Shown: positions 33,416-41,594 of the stretch, one piece after another
Numbering within the stretch: the stretch's first letter is position 1
Layout: each line of letters opens with the position of its first letter
Assembly: GCA_900095875.1 (NCBI GenBank)
Contig: LT608311.1
Span: 2,607,197-2,649,084, forward strand
DNA: 41,888 bases
Direction of reading: 5' to 3'
Origin: Caecibacter massiliensis
GTDB lineage: Bacteria; Bacillota; Negativicutes; Veillonellales; Megasphaeraceae
The notes under the pieces: generated by a model
Database searches by the model: none
What the model was told of the DNA's origin: nothing
Seen by the model: only the letters and a program-made list of their open reading frames with translations
Translations under genes and position numbers: made by a program

Positions 33416-35401
33416 CTAATGAGAAAAAATAATGTCCTGGACCCGGAGCGGTATCACCTGCAGCCGGCCCAGGCCGTCCAGTTTCTGGAGATGCTCCATG
33501 ACGGTCTGTGTCTGATCTGACGGCCCGTAGAGCTCGGCATACGTCGATTCCCGCAGAGAATCGATGGAACCTCCCGACTTTTCGATATAATCCTGGTACT
33601 CCCTTTCCAGCTTCTTCCGGACATCGGCCATCTGGTCTTCAAACCGCCTCTGTATCTTATCGGCCATACTGGAACCAAACGTACGGGACAGGAATTTGGC
33701 CACGCTTTTGCCAATATCCGTCGCTGCCAGTCCGGCAAAGATAAGCCCTACGGGGCCGAGCAGTGCCGCCGCCCCGATGGCCAGGGCTCCTCCCAGGGCC
33801 AGCTGGGCACTGCCCTGACCGCTCAGATCATCGGACAGATTGGCCCTGCCGATGACGCCCTGCTGATTGAGGCAGACGGTCATTTCATCCTCCTTCAGAG
33901 AGGGAAATTCCTTGAAAGGCGCTTTTTGCAGATGACGGCGGTAGAGGTCCATGAGCTGGCGGCTATGGGCCTCTACCAACTCATGGAGGCGCCGTTCCAG
34001 CGATTCCGGGCAGATGATCTGTTCCAGGATATACTCGTTGCGGTAATCCGTCTCCATATCCCAGAGCTCATCTTCCACACGGCCCGCTTCCCGATGGATG
34101 CGCTTCGCTTCCTGGTCCTGGAACGTCTCCAGATCCTGCTTCAGCCGGTCCAGGATTTCCGACGAATCCTTGTTCCAGGCAGCGATCTTCGCCTCCCGCT
34201 GACCGCTCACTTCGGCGAGGAGCAAAGAGGCCTGCCCCGCCTCCTGGCGGATGTGATCCAACAAATCGCGGCAGCCGCGGAGCTTGCTGCGGATCTGGAT
34301 GTCCAGGGCGTCGGCAAAGAGCGTCCGGTTCAACAACCGCAGGAGAGCCGGCAGATTGCTTCGTTCCAGCAGGGCTTCCGCTTCCTGCCGCTCTGTTTTG
34401 CTGATACCGTCCTGATGCAGCATATCTTCCGCCTGCCGGGCTTCCCTGGCCGAAATAGGGACGATTTCCGTGAACAAGTCCCCATAGAACCGCCGTGCTT
34501 CCGCCAGCACATCGTCTGGATTCTGGCCGTTCTGCCGCACGATATCCATGCGGTTGACGACGGCAATGATGTTATCGGGATGCTTTTCATATTTCTCACA
34601 AAGCCGGCGCAGCTCCGTATGGTCGCCGGCACTGGCAATCTTATCCCCCGGCAGGATCCAGATGACGCCATCGGCCTTGGAGAAATATTCTTCCGCGCTG
34701 GCAACGATCATATCGTCCAGTTCCTGCCTGAGGCCCGGCGTATCGACGAGGCGGTAATGGCTCAGGATATCACTGTGGCCGACCGGCCAGGACGCTTCGA
34801 TGACCTGCGACTGGTACAGGCCGTACTTGCGCAGTTCCCGCTGCTTTTCTTCCAGTACTTCGAGGGGCACTTTTTTCTTCTTGAACTCCCGCAGTTCCTG
34901 ACGGATCGCCCGTTCCGAATCTTTCCGCTTCTGTTCTTCCCCTTCGATATATGCCTGGGCTTCGCCGGCGGTCATCGACCGGCAGGACCCGTCTTTGAAG
35001 GTGAGCGTACAAGAGGCATCCAAGTCCGCATCATGGAACACATCGATTTTCCACGTCTTCGGCAGGAAATCCTCTGCTGCCGCCTGCTGGCCCAACAGGG
35101 CATTGATCAGCGTCGATTTCCCGTTCTTGCCACTTCCCATGACAAAAAGCATAAAATTCTCATTCAGCCGTTCCGCCAGCTGATGAATGGCCGTACACGT
35201 TTCCTCTATGACCTGGATATAATCGTGAAGCCGGACAGTCTTTGCGCCACAAGCCGTATGGATGGCCTCCAGCTCGCGGGTGATATCGTCGAGATGAGCC
35301 AGCATCTGCTGCTGGACATGCCGGCGGATACGCTGATTATACCCGTCTTCCACATCATCATAGAGGGACTGCACCGCGGCAAACGTATCCTTAGAAATCA
35401 T
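33416..35401 (-). CDS. Dynamin-like GTPase, second type
   Basis: 661 residues. An N-terminal ~85-residue helical segment precedes the GTPase domain: P-loop GSGKNGKS (89-96), DTPG (220-223), NRMD (283-286). Between P-loop and DTPG lies a long charged insertion (EGEEQKRKDSER ... EFKKKKVPLEVLEEKQRE). The stalk ends in a hydrophobic hairpin (LALGGALAIGAAALLGPVGL). It is clearly different from the downstream GTPase, so the pair is probably a hetero-oligomer. ATG at 35401 is preferred to GTG at 35404 for spacing from GGGGGA. Starts 3 nt after the coiled-coil gene. Confidence 0.85.
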   Translation of the reverse strand: MISKDTFAAVQSLYDDVEDGYNQRIRRHVQQQMLAHLDDITRELEAIHTACGAKTVRLHDYIQVIEETCTAIHQLAERLNENFMLFVMGSGKNGKSTLINALLGQQAAAEDFLPKTWKIDVFHDADLDASCTLTFKDGSCRSMTAGEAQAYIEGEEQKRKDSERAIRQELREFKKKKVPLEVLEEKQRELRKYGLYQSQVIEASWPVGHSDILSHYRLVDTPGLRQELDDMIVASAEEYFSKADGVIWILPGDKIASAGDHTELRRLCEKYEKHPDNIIAVVNRMDIVRQNGQNPDDVLAEARRFYGDLFTEIVPISAREARQAEDMLHQDGISKTERQEAEALLERSNLPALLRLLNRTLFADALDIQIRSKLRGCRDLLDHIRQEAGQASLLLAEVSGQREAKIAAWNKDSSEILDRLKQDLETFQDQEAKRIHREAGRVEDELWDMETDYRNEYILEQIICPESLERRLHELVEAHSRQLMDLYRRHLQKAPFKEFPSLKEDEMTVCLNQQGVIGRANLSDDLSGQGSAQLALGGALAIGAAALLGPVGLIFAGLAATDIGKSVAKFLSRTFGSSMADKIQRRFEDQMADVRKKLEREYQDYIEKSGGSIDSLRESTYAELYGPSDQTQTVMEHLQKLDGLGRLQVIPLRVQDIIFSH

Positions 35402-35404
35402 CAC

Positions 35405-36007
35405 TTATCCCCCTATGATGCCTTTTATGGTATACCCGGCCAGAGCCGCCAGTATGACGAAATTGATGCCGGCCAGCACCTTGAGTGTCGTCAATTTAGA
35501 AGAAAGGGCCGCATCATATGCCGCCAGCGTTTTCACCTGTTCCAGATGCTCTGCATTGATCTTTTTCTCCATGTCAAGCGAATGATGGAATACCAGCTTT
35601 ACACCCTGCCGGATATCATCCAGTTCTTTCTTCTGTTCCTCGCCCTGATGCTGCAAAGACTTCACGTTTTCTATGCGCCGTTTCTCTGACTGCTGCAGCC
35701 ATCGGGAAACCATATCATTGCGGTTCCCTATCTCTTTCAGCAGCTCAGACTGCTGTTCCTGCCAGGAACTGATAAAATCAGCAAAACGCTGCATATTATC
35801 CAGAGCATGCTGGGAAACATCAGCATACATCGCCTCTGCCTTTTCTATATCCTTCACCAGCCTGGGCGAATCCTTCTTCAGCGCCTGCAGCGACTCGTTC
35901 AGCTCTTTTACAGAAGCCAGTGCCGAATCGCGCACCACCGACTCCGTTATCTCCTTCGTCACCGATGAAATGACCTTCGTAAACTCCTGTTCCAGCTCTT
36001 TGGACAC
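35405..36007 (-). CDS. Coiled-coil protein with C-terminal membrane anchor, unrecognised
   Basis: 200 residues, almost entirely helical with heptad character and many charged residues, ending in one hydrophobic helix (~residues 178-196, VLAGINFVILAALAGYTIKG). Topologically a tail-anchored rod. I do not recognise a family. First gene of the dynamin operon, 3 nt before the second-type dynamin, so it may be a membrane receptor or scaffold for the GTPases. GTG at 36007 is chosen because AAGGTG is well spaced from it; another GTG at 36016 overlaps that site. Confidence 0.7.
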   Translation of the reverse strand: MSKELEQEFTKVISSVTKEITESVVRDSALASVKELNESLQALKKDSPRLVKDIEKAEAMYADVSQHALDNMQRFADFISSWQEQQSELLKEIGNRNDMVSRWLQQSEKRRIENVKSLQHQGEEQKKELDDIRQGVKLVFHHSLDMEKKINAEHLEQVKTLAAYDAALSSKLTTLKVLAGINFVILAALAGYTIKGIIGG

Positions 36008-36026
36008 GACTATCACCTTTCTTCAC

Positions 36027-36089
36027 CCCGGCACGCAGCGGCCGGGTAATATATATCCATATTATACATCAGACTGCTGTAATGATGAA
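36027..36089 (-). promoter_or_regulatory. Promoter and leader hairpin of the dynamin operon
   Basis: Minus strand TATAAT (36066-36061) with TTCATC 17 nt upstream (36089-36084) as a weak -35. The leader contains the hairpin CCCGGC...GCCGGG just before the ribosome binding site, at roughly 36027-36047. Confidence 0.5.
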
Positions 36090-36141
36090 GCCTGTATATG
36101 CGATTACTTGGAGGAGGCTTCAATGGATGTCGTTTCCTACA

Positions 36142-36195
36142 TAAAATGAAGCACGAGTATCATAACCGCAATCATCATACTCGTGCTTCATTTTA
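36142..36195. terminator. 19-bp perfect palindrome with 16-nt loop
   Basis: 36142-36160 (TAAAATGAAGCACGAGTAT) pairs without mismatch with 36177-36195. A-rich at one base of the stem and T-rich at the other, it could terminate either strand. The stop codon of the DUF1848 fragment is inside its right arm. Confidence 0.7.
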
Positions 36196-36468
36196 CAGAA
36201 GTGGTTCGGTATCTCTGCCGTAGGGCGTGATGGTAAACTGGAAATAACAAGGCAATCTCTTCCATTCCTCTATATACGGCAGCATGGGTGCCGCGTTCTT
36301 GGTCCAGAAGACGAAGCAGGCTACATCGTCGGGCAAAAGGGAGACACGGCTGATCTGCTTCGTATTGAAGGGATTGGGCACGAGGACAAAGCCTTCGCGG
36401 AGGCGGCGGAAGAACCAGGTACTATAAAACGCCGGTATATCGGTCCGGCGGCTGGCACTGATGATCAT
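36193..36468 (-). pseudogene. DUF1848 family protein, truncated to the first 91 residues
   Basis: Starts with the diagnostic MIISASRRTDIPAFYS, then NPFNTKQISRVSL, FVFWTKNAAPML and YFQFTITPYG, all from the first third of DUF1848 proteins (normally ~300 aa, with later cysteine motifs). The frame then ends in EPLL and a stop lying inside a 19-bp palindrome. The C-terminal two thirds are not in the window. Start 36468 matches the family N-terminus; an upstream TTG at 36498 is possible. Probably non-functional. Confidence 0.75.
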
Positions 36469-36544
36469 ACCCGAATCATTCCCTTCTTTACCTGACAACC
36501 TGCCAGTTCAACCAGAGCATGTTTGAAACATCAGACGCCAAACG

Positions 36545-37345
36545 TCACCCTTTATAATTTTCCGGATAGATGGTGATATCATAGTGATTCTTATCCCATT
36601 CGTGCGTAATCTGATGCTTGTATGGCGCCAACGCATCAATGAGAACTTCATAGGCTTTGGTCCCCTGGTAGATACCTTCATCGGAAATATCGACTTTATA
36701 GCCATTTTCATGGGAATAGATGCCACCGGCATGATAGCCGCTTTCAGCGCCGCCAGTGATGACGAAGGAAATGCCCGCCTGATGTGCTTCTGTATTCAGA
36801 CGATCCAGGAAAGCAATGGTCGAACTCTGGAAATGGGCCGTATCGGTCGTCCAGTTGCTGTCCCACGGCGTATCCATGCCTTCGGTACTGCTCCACTTAC
36901 GCAGGTTGCTCTTGCCAAAATCACGGCGGTACGAATAGGCATCGGCAATCGCCGCATCATAGGAATCATGTTGATACTGGTATTGGTACTGATCTTCATA
37001 TTTCTGGCGGTTCCAGGCCGTGACCGGCGTAGCCATGTGCTGCGATCCGGCATAGTGATACTTGACCGTATCCGGCGTAATCGTCCCAGGATTGTCAATA
37101 TTAGCAAAGGCTGATGCCGGAATCAGGGCATGAACGCGCGCCTTGAGCCGGTCACCAATCTTGTCGGATTCGTTATGATTGGTTGTGGTTTTCGTTTTTT
37201 CTCTGGCTTTGTCCAGCTGCCGGGCCTGTGCCAAAGCGGCAACGGCCGGAGATACCGTTTCCGATTCCCTGACCTGTGCTGCCGATGCAGTGACAGCCCC
37301 CATAAGACAGCAAAAAAACAGGATTGCGATGATAGTCTTCTTCAT
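36545..37345 (-). CDS. Secreted LAS-type (M15-like) peptidase
   Basis: 266 residues. Signal peptide with KK and a hydrophobic core, likely cut after TASA (residue ~22). Charged low-complexity region to ~70 and a YQYQYQH stretch near 120. In the C-terminal half, GGAESGYHAGGIYSHENGYKVDI contains the SxxxxxH and HxxGxxxD arrangement of M15 D-Ala-D-Ala peptidases (H212, D219), and HEWDKNHYDI supplies a later histidine (H254). This predicts a zinc enzyme acting on peptidoglycan in the periplasm. The match is by motif only. Confidence 0.65.
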   Translation of the reverse strand: MKKTIIAILFFCCLMGAVTASAAQVRESETVSPAVAALAQARQLDKAREKTKTTTNHNESDKIGDRLKARVHALIPASAFANIDNPGTITPDTVKYHYAGSQHMATPVTAWNRQKYEDQYQYQYQHDSYDAAIADAYSYRRDFGKSNLRKWSSTEGMDTPWDSNWTTDTAHFQSSTIAFLDRLNTEAHQAGISFVITGGAESGYHAGGIYSHENGYKVDISDEGIYQGTKAYEVLIDALAPYKHQITHEWDKNHYDITIYPENYKG

Positions 37346-37472
37346 TGAATTCCCCCTTAAAATGCTGAAAGTATGTGTATGACATTGGGTTACTTTTTTA
37401 CGAATAACATTTTAATTATACTATACTTAGGGGAATTTGAAAAATCGGGCAAATCGGGTCGGGTTCCGTGTT

Positions 37473-38105
37473 CTATGATAATTGAGATAAATCATGCAAC
37501 GCTTTATCACACCAAATAACACAATCATCATATTTTCTTTGCTGTAAAAAACATTGCGACTTGAGTGTATACCAAATTTCTCGTTCTGATGCAGTTTTTC
37601 GTGTAATGCCCTGCCCATTATTGAAATATCCGGGAACGTCGGAAAGATTGGCTGGCGTTATCAGGCTAAGGTAGGTATCTGCACGCTGATAATCCACTTT
37701 TGATCCTAATTTTCCTTTTAGCATCAATCGCACCGTAGTAAAAATAATTTTATGGAACGGAGAATACAAGCTATCCGTATGGTGGCGGATGATATACTCT
37801 ACCTGATGCAGATAGAGTTCCTTATCTGTTTGGTTATCGTCGAACTGTTTTAAATAAACTTGATACAAGGACCATCCCATTTTATCATCGAGAATCTGTA
37901 ACTCAGGATAATTATGATGAAAAATCTTATATAGAGCTAAGCATTCCGTATAGTGTTTTTCTTTATACAGACTATTCATATAATAGATATAATCTCCAGA
38001 TGATATGGTATTAGAATTGCAATCCTCTTTCTGCATTTCCCAGATTGAACAGATTTTCCCATACTGTTGGTCATTGTATAAACTTTTCAAATCACATCCA
38101 GACAT
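37473..38105 (-). CDS. Helical-repeat (TPR-like) protein, unknown function
   Basis: 210 residues, AT-rich codons unlike the neighbours. Repeated amphipathic pairs such as LYNDQQYGKICSIWE, LYKEKHYTECLALYKIF and CFLQQRKYDDCVIWCDKAL follow the TPR pattern (W/L-x2-L/I/Y-G/A...). No signal peptide or catalytic motif. It stands alone between two gene-poor AT-rich stretches. Perhaps a mobile or defence-related remnant, but nothing in the sequence proves it. ATG 38105 with GAGG 10 nt upstream. Confidence 0.55.
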   Translation of the reverse strand: MSGCDLKSLYNDQQYGKICSIWEMQKEDCNSNTISSGDYIYYMNSLYKEKHYTECLALYKIFHHNYPELQILDDKMGWSLYQVYLKQFDDNQTDKELYLHQVEYIIRHHTDSLYSPFHKIIFTTVRLMLKGKLGSKVDYQRADTYLSLITPANLSDVPGYFNNGQGITRKTASEREIWYTLKSQCFLQQRKYDDCVIWCDKALHDLSQLS

Positions 38106-38653
38106 GATTTCACAACCTCGGATAAATCTCCTATTTCACCTTATCAAAAAATACACTCTATCTGTTCCGCATTATCAGGTACAAGAGCAAAGTCCTGTAT
38201 CTCCTGACTCCATTGCTCGTATAGTGATTGTAAATGAAGATTTTGCAAATGCTCTGCGTTCTCTTTTTTTTTCCATCGAAATTACCCTGCCCCATCGGAC
38301 ACTTCCTGATTCTAAATTTTTGCAATATCACAACGATGTGATTTTCAAGCGGTAATCCCAATTTTCATTGTATTTTATCGCATAAAACAATCATATTATT
38401 CCTCACTTGTCAAGCTTTTTTTCTAAATTAGCCCAAATCTTAATTTTCGTCTAATCTAGACATTTACCATTGTAGTTTTTGATACGTTTGTATCAATGAA
38501 TGCTATATATAAGCGAATATACATAAAAGCACTGCCCAGTAAAGGCAGTGCTTTTATGGTGTTACATTTTTAGGTTTTTCCTTCTTTTTCTTAAAATAAA
38601 ATTTTTGCTGATTGTCCGGGGAAATTGGATTTTTTTGCCGGACAGGGTAACGG
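38106..38653. other. AT-rich region without a convincing gene
   Basis: About 550 bp. Short frames on both strands lack ribosome binding sites or family features. It holds an inverted repeat TTGATAC/GTATCAA (38479-38496) and the terminator at 38525-38555. The plus strand near 38380-38450 is T-rich. Confidence 0.6.
38525..38555. terminator. Terminator of the sigma-factor operon
   Basis: AAAAGCACTGCC (38525-38536), 7-nt loop, GGCAGTGCTTTT (38544-38555). About 100 nt downstream of the last minus-strand gene; symmetric, so also usable on the plus strand. Confidence 0.85.
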
Positions 38654-38908
38654 TCAGGCTCCTTTTTCTTCTTCACCTTCTTCCAGCCAGGTGCACGGTT
38701 CCAGCGGTGTGTCCGGCTTGATATAGATGTCGGGACGGTGGCATGCTTCGACGCCTTTTGCCCGGAGTCCCCGTTTCGTATTTACGAAATAAAAGGTCCC
38801 ATCGGGATAGTTCGTATCTAAGATGCATTCGGCATAAAATTTCAACTGCACTTTTTTATCCAGATGCTTCCACAGGGGATGGGTGAGTTCAATCAGAGAT
38901 TGTATCAT
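38654..38908 (-). CDS. Small hypothetical protein
   Basis: 84 residues: MIQSLIELTHPLWKHLDKK, then FYFVNTKRGLRAKGVEACHRPDIYI and an acidic end. No family recognised. ATG at 38908 has AGGAGG 8 nt upstream, better than an in-frame ATG at 38944. It follows the sigma-factor gene on the same strand with a gap of 16 nt, so they are probably co-transcribed. Confidence 0.65.
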   Translation of the reverse strand: MIQSLIELTHPLWKHLDKKVQLKFYAECILDTNYPDGTFYFVNTKRGLRAKGVEACHRPDIYIKPDTPLEPCTWLEEGEEEKGA

Positions 38909-38924
38909 CGGTTTCTCCTCCTTT

Positions 38925-39545
38925 CTACGTAGGCTGTATATCATACGGCGTCAGCCAGTCGCGTAATTTCTGGATGGCTTTGCCGTAGATTTTGGAGATG
39001 TATTGATGGGTCACGCCGAAATGGGCGCCCAGTTCACGGACGGTCTTGTTTTCGTAGATCCGGCCGGTGACAATCTGCCGTTCTCTCGGTGGCAGGTTCT
39101 GCAAGGCTTTCTGCAGAATCTGATTCCGTTCGGTCTCGATAGCTGCTTCAGCCGGGCCGGGTGCATCATCAGCCATCGCATCTGGCAGGTCGGTCCATTG
39201 GCCGCCGCTGTCGATGCTCTGGCCATAATGACGGCGGTCGTAGGCCATGCGTGCCGTTTCGTTGCGCACGTACCGATGGATTTCCTTTTTTAGGAAATAG
39301 TGAAGCTGCTGCAGGCTGGGGAAAGGGGTGCCATCCCACCGGCAGACAGCTTCATGAAGTCCGCGCAGAGCGGCCTGCCGGGCTTCGGAGAGGTCCGTAT
39401 AATACGATACATACCGGGAGCTGACCGCGCCCATGAGCGGCCCGTACTGCTCTGCCAGCTGGGAAAAGGCCGCCGTGTCACCGTCCTTGGCGCGGGATAA
39501 TACGTCTAAAGTCCATTTCCATTGTACCTTATTTTCATTTGTCAT
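38925..39545 (-). CDS. Sigma-70-like transcription factor
   Basis: 206 residues. Region 2-like segment (AAFSQLAEQYGPLMGAVSSR ... ALRGLHEAVCRWD) and a C-terminal region 4 helix-turn-helix (LPPRERQIVTGRIYENKTVRELGAHFGVTHQYISKIYGKAIQKLRDWL). Resembles small phage-like or sporulation-type sigma factors rather than ECF types. ATG at 39545 after AAAGGAGAGAG. Encoded in a compact locus with DUF2922, DUF1659 and an amidase. It could direct this locus. No anti-sigma gene seen. Confidence 0.8.
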   Translation of the reverse strand: MTNENKVQWKWTLDVLSRAKDGDTAAFSQLAEQYGPLMGAVSSRYVSYYTDLSEARQAALRGLHEAVCRWDGTPFPSLQQLHYFLKKEIHRYVRNETARMAYDRRHYGQSIDSGGQWTDLPDAMADDAPGPAEAAIETERNQILQKALQNLPPRERQIVTGRIYENKTVRELGAHFGVTHQYISKIYGKAIQKLRDWLTPYDIQPT

Positions 39546-39574
39546 TCTACAAAAAACTCTCTCCTTTCACCGGC

Positions 39575-39625
39575 AAAAAACAGGGCGGTAACACAATACA
39601 GACACATCTATTGTGTTACCGTCCC
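39575..39625 (-). terminator. Terminator after the DUF2922 gene
   Basis: Minus strand GGGACGGTAACACAATA pairs with TATTGTGTTACCGCCC (39583-39625), followed by TGTTTTTT. A very stable hairpin directly upstream of the sigma-factor gene, so sigma expression needs its own promoter or readthrough. Confidence 0.8.
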
Positions 39626-39637
39626 TTATGCTTGCGC

Positions 39638-39862
39638 TTATTCCAGGGTTTCTACCTGGCGGGTGACTACCTGGGAGCTCTTGAGCGCCATCAGGTCCCC
39701 GTTGGCAGTAGCAAATATCTTGCCGTCGATGACGGCTTTGACTGCGTTTTCTACGGTCTCTTTATCGAGGCCCGGTTTCGGGTTGCGGATGCTGTACGAT
39801 ACGGTCTTGCCTTTCGGGTCGATCAGTACCAAACTAAGCGTCCGCGTTTCTTTTTTAGCCAT
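39638..39862 (-). CDS. DUF2922 family protein
   Basis: 74 residues beginning MAKKETRTLSLVLIDPKGK, with SIRNPKPGLDKETVENAVKAV, a good match to the short DUF2922 family common in Firmicutes and usually paired with DUF1659. Function unknown. ATG at 39862 with GAAAGGAG upstream; an in-frame ATG at 39931 lies inside a leader repeat and is not preferred. Confidence 0.8.
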   Translation of the reverse strand: MAKKETRTLSLVLIDPKGKTVSYSIRNPKPGLDKETVENAVKAVIDGKIFATANGDLMALKSSQVVTRQVETLE

Positions 39863-39880
39863 TTCTTTCTCCTTTCCGCC

Positions 39881-40051
39881 GGCCGCACGGCTGGCGGCTT
39901 CTTTCACCTGCCTCACCCGATCTGGCACCATCTCGTGCGATTCAGGTTAGAAAACGCCGCCCGTCGTGTGGCCTATATGCTAATTTTTTTTGTATAAATA
40001 GTCGATTCGACGAACCGGCTTCGACGAACGAACTACGACCAACGAATTACA
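39881..40051. repeat. Leader repeat, copy a (upstream of DUF2922)
   Basis: Starts GGCCGCACGGCTGGCGGCTT, includes CTGCCTCACCCGATCTGGCA, CGTCGTGTGGCCTATATGCT and TGTATAAATAG, and ends in GACGAACCGGCTTCGACGAA. Copies b and c carry ~70 bp more between two ACCATCT direct repeats; copy a seems to be the version deleted between them. Confidence 0.85.
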
Positions 40052-40107
40052 GTCTTTCCGTCGAACCGGCCACTAGCTGCCAGCCGCTGACTGCTAACTG
40101 CTATCTC

Positions 40108-40323
40108 TTACCCCTCAATGACATTTTCGGTGACTTCGGAGATGCGGATGAGCGCATCTTCCTGCAGTCCGGCCAGTGCTTCTGCTGCGCCGTAGACGGC
40201 GGTAGCATCGGCATTGCCCTTCAGATTCTTGAAGGTGATCTGACGGGTCTTTTCGTTGTCGTCGGCATCCCGGTAGGATACGACGAGTTTCAACTTATTG
40301 GATAAGTTACTACGTTCTGCCAT
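40108..40323 (-). CDS. DUF1659 family protein
   Basis: 71 residues: SNLSNKLKLVVSYRDADDNEKTRQ-type start, then TFKNLKGNADATAVYGAAEALA and a beta-strand end. Matches the DUF1659 family, the usual partner of DUF2922. Function unknown. ATG at 40323 has GGAGGAAAAGGA upstream; the 31 residues added by a start at 40416 lie in the leader repeat. Confidence 0.8.
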   Translation of the reverse strand: MAERSNLSNKLKLVVSYRDADDNEKTRQITFKNLKGNADATAVYGAAEALAGLQEDALIRISEVTENVIEG

Positions 40324-40340
40324 TCCTTTTCCTCCTCTCC

Positions 40341-40580
40341 GGCCGCACGGCTGGCGGCTTCTTTCACCTGCCTCACCCGATCTGGCACCATCTGCCGCGT
40401 CGTCGTCAGTCGCCATAGCGCCGCTATGACTCCCTCCATCCTCCTTGCAGTTGGTACCATCTCGTGCGATTCAGATTAGAAAGCGCCGCCCGTCGTGTGG
40501 CCTATATGCTGATTTTATTTGTATAAATAGTCGGTTCGACAAACCGGCTTTGATGAACGAACTACGAACCACAACCAACG
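40341..40580. repeat. Leader repeat, copy b (upstream of DUF1659)
   Basis: Full-length form with an internal hairpin CATAGCGCCGCTATG. Sequence order is the same as copy a. Ends 17 nt before the DUF1659 start on the minus strand. Confidence 0.85.
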
Positions 40581-40589
40581 GCCCCGCCG

Positions 40590-40712
40590 ACGATTCAGGC
40601 GGGAAACCGCCATCGGTCGTGGGTCCTAATTGCTAATTTTTGTATGAAAATATGCGGTTCGACGATCCGGCTTCGTCAAACTTCAAACATCAAACTTCAA
40701 ACTGCCTTTTCT
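40590..40712. repeat. Leader repeat, degenerate copy d
   Basis: Has CGATTCAGG, CGTGGGTCCTAATTGCTAATTTTTGTAT and GACGATCCGGCTTCGTCAAAC, the distal half of the leader repeat, followed by CTTCAAACATCAAAC tandem pieces. It lies between the amidase stop and copy b. Confidence 0.65.
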
Positions 40713-40753
40713 CTCCCTTTCCACTAACCACCAGCCGCTAACGGCGGCCCTTC

Positions 40754-41290
40754 CTACGCCGCTTTTCCTTCCACCTGGCCCATGTACTGGATGATGCCCG
40801 TTGCTATGGCGTCGGCTGTCTGGCCTTTCCTGGCCTGATAACGCTGTATGTCGTCATCGTTGTCGATGAAGCAGACTTCTACGAGGACTGCCGGCATGGA
40901 TGTGCTGTTGATGACCAGGAGGTTCATGTTTTCCTTAATGCCCCGGTCAGGCAGTTCCAGTGCGGCACAAACATTCTGCTGTATGGCATGGCCTGCCATG
41001 ACGCTGTGCGGGGTATAGCTCACGAAGGTCTCCGTGCCCGTGGCGTGCCTGTTGAAGGCGTTGAAATGGATGGACACGAAGAGGTCGGCCTGCCAGCGGT
41101 TGGCATTGCAGATGACGCCAAAGAGGTCGTCGTTCTGCTCGACGATATTGCGGATCCGGTGCTGGTCGAGGCGTTTCGAGACGAGCCAGGCAAGGTCCCG
41201 GGCCAGCTGTGCTTCTGTCAGGGCCAGATGGTCATTGACGGCTCCCGGGTCACGGAACATATCATGGCCGGGATTGAGGTAAACAAACAT
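40754..41290 (-). CDS. N-acetylmuramoyl-L-alanine amidase (Amidase_3)
   Basis: 178 residues, catalytic domain only. YLNPGHD (H9), E26 in LTEAQLARDL, SIHFNA (H75) and the catalytic VEVCFIDN (E138) give the zinc site and catalytic glutamate of the AmiC/CwlV family. It cuts the amide bond between N-acetylmuramate and the stem peptide. No signal peptide or binding repeats, so it may be a phage-type endolysin or depend on another exit route. ATG at 41290 after AAGGAG. Confidence 0.88.
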   Translation of the reverse strand: MFVYLNPGHDMFRDPGAVNDHLALTEAQLARDLAWLVSKRLDQHRIRNIVEQNDDLFGVICNANRWQADLFVSIHFNAFNRHATGTETFVSYTPHSVMAGHAIQQNVCAALELPDRGIKENMNLLVINSTSMPAVLVEVCFIDNDDDIQRYQARKGQTADAIATGIIQYMGQVEGKAA

Positions 41291-41537
41291 ATTCGCTCTC
41301 CTTTCTTCGGGGAAATTCGACGCGCCTGCGCTCAGCAGGCTTGCGGGAACGCATATTGAGTGTCACTTCATCGCCGATGGCAATGCCCGTCACCGGCCGG
41401 GATGAAGCCGCCGGACAGGGACAGGTGGTACTGGTACGACAGGCCGCATAGGGCCTGAGCGATACCAGCATCTCGATAGCCTGACGCACGAAATAGACGA
41501 TGCGTTCTTTGGGAAAATGTCGGATAAATGGATTCAT
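41262..41537 (-). CDS. Small hypothetical protein overlapping the amidase start
   Basis: 91 residues: MNPFIRHFPKERIVYFVRQA then a Cys/Pro/Ser-rich middle (ACRTSTTCPCPAASSRPV) and a basic end. ATG at 41537 has AAAGGAG 8 nt upstream, better than an upstream ATG at 41645 in the leader repeat. It overlaps the amidase by 29 bp. No family recognised; the basic tail may be only the amidase leader read in another frame. Confidence 0.5.
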   Translation of the reverse strand: MNPFIRHFPKERIVYFVRQAIEMLVSLRPYAACRTSTTCPCPAASSRPVTGIAIGDEVTLNMRSRKPAERRRVEFPRRKESEYVCLPQSRP

Positions 41538-41594
41538 AAGCATGTCTCCTTTCACTCTATAAGGGGGACGGATTTCGTCACTTGGCAACCAATC

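Noticed and set aside
38156-38361. Small frames on both strands downstream of the TPR-like gene
   Set aside because: No ribosome binding site and no recognisable domain.
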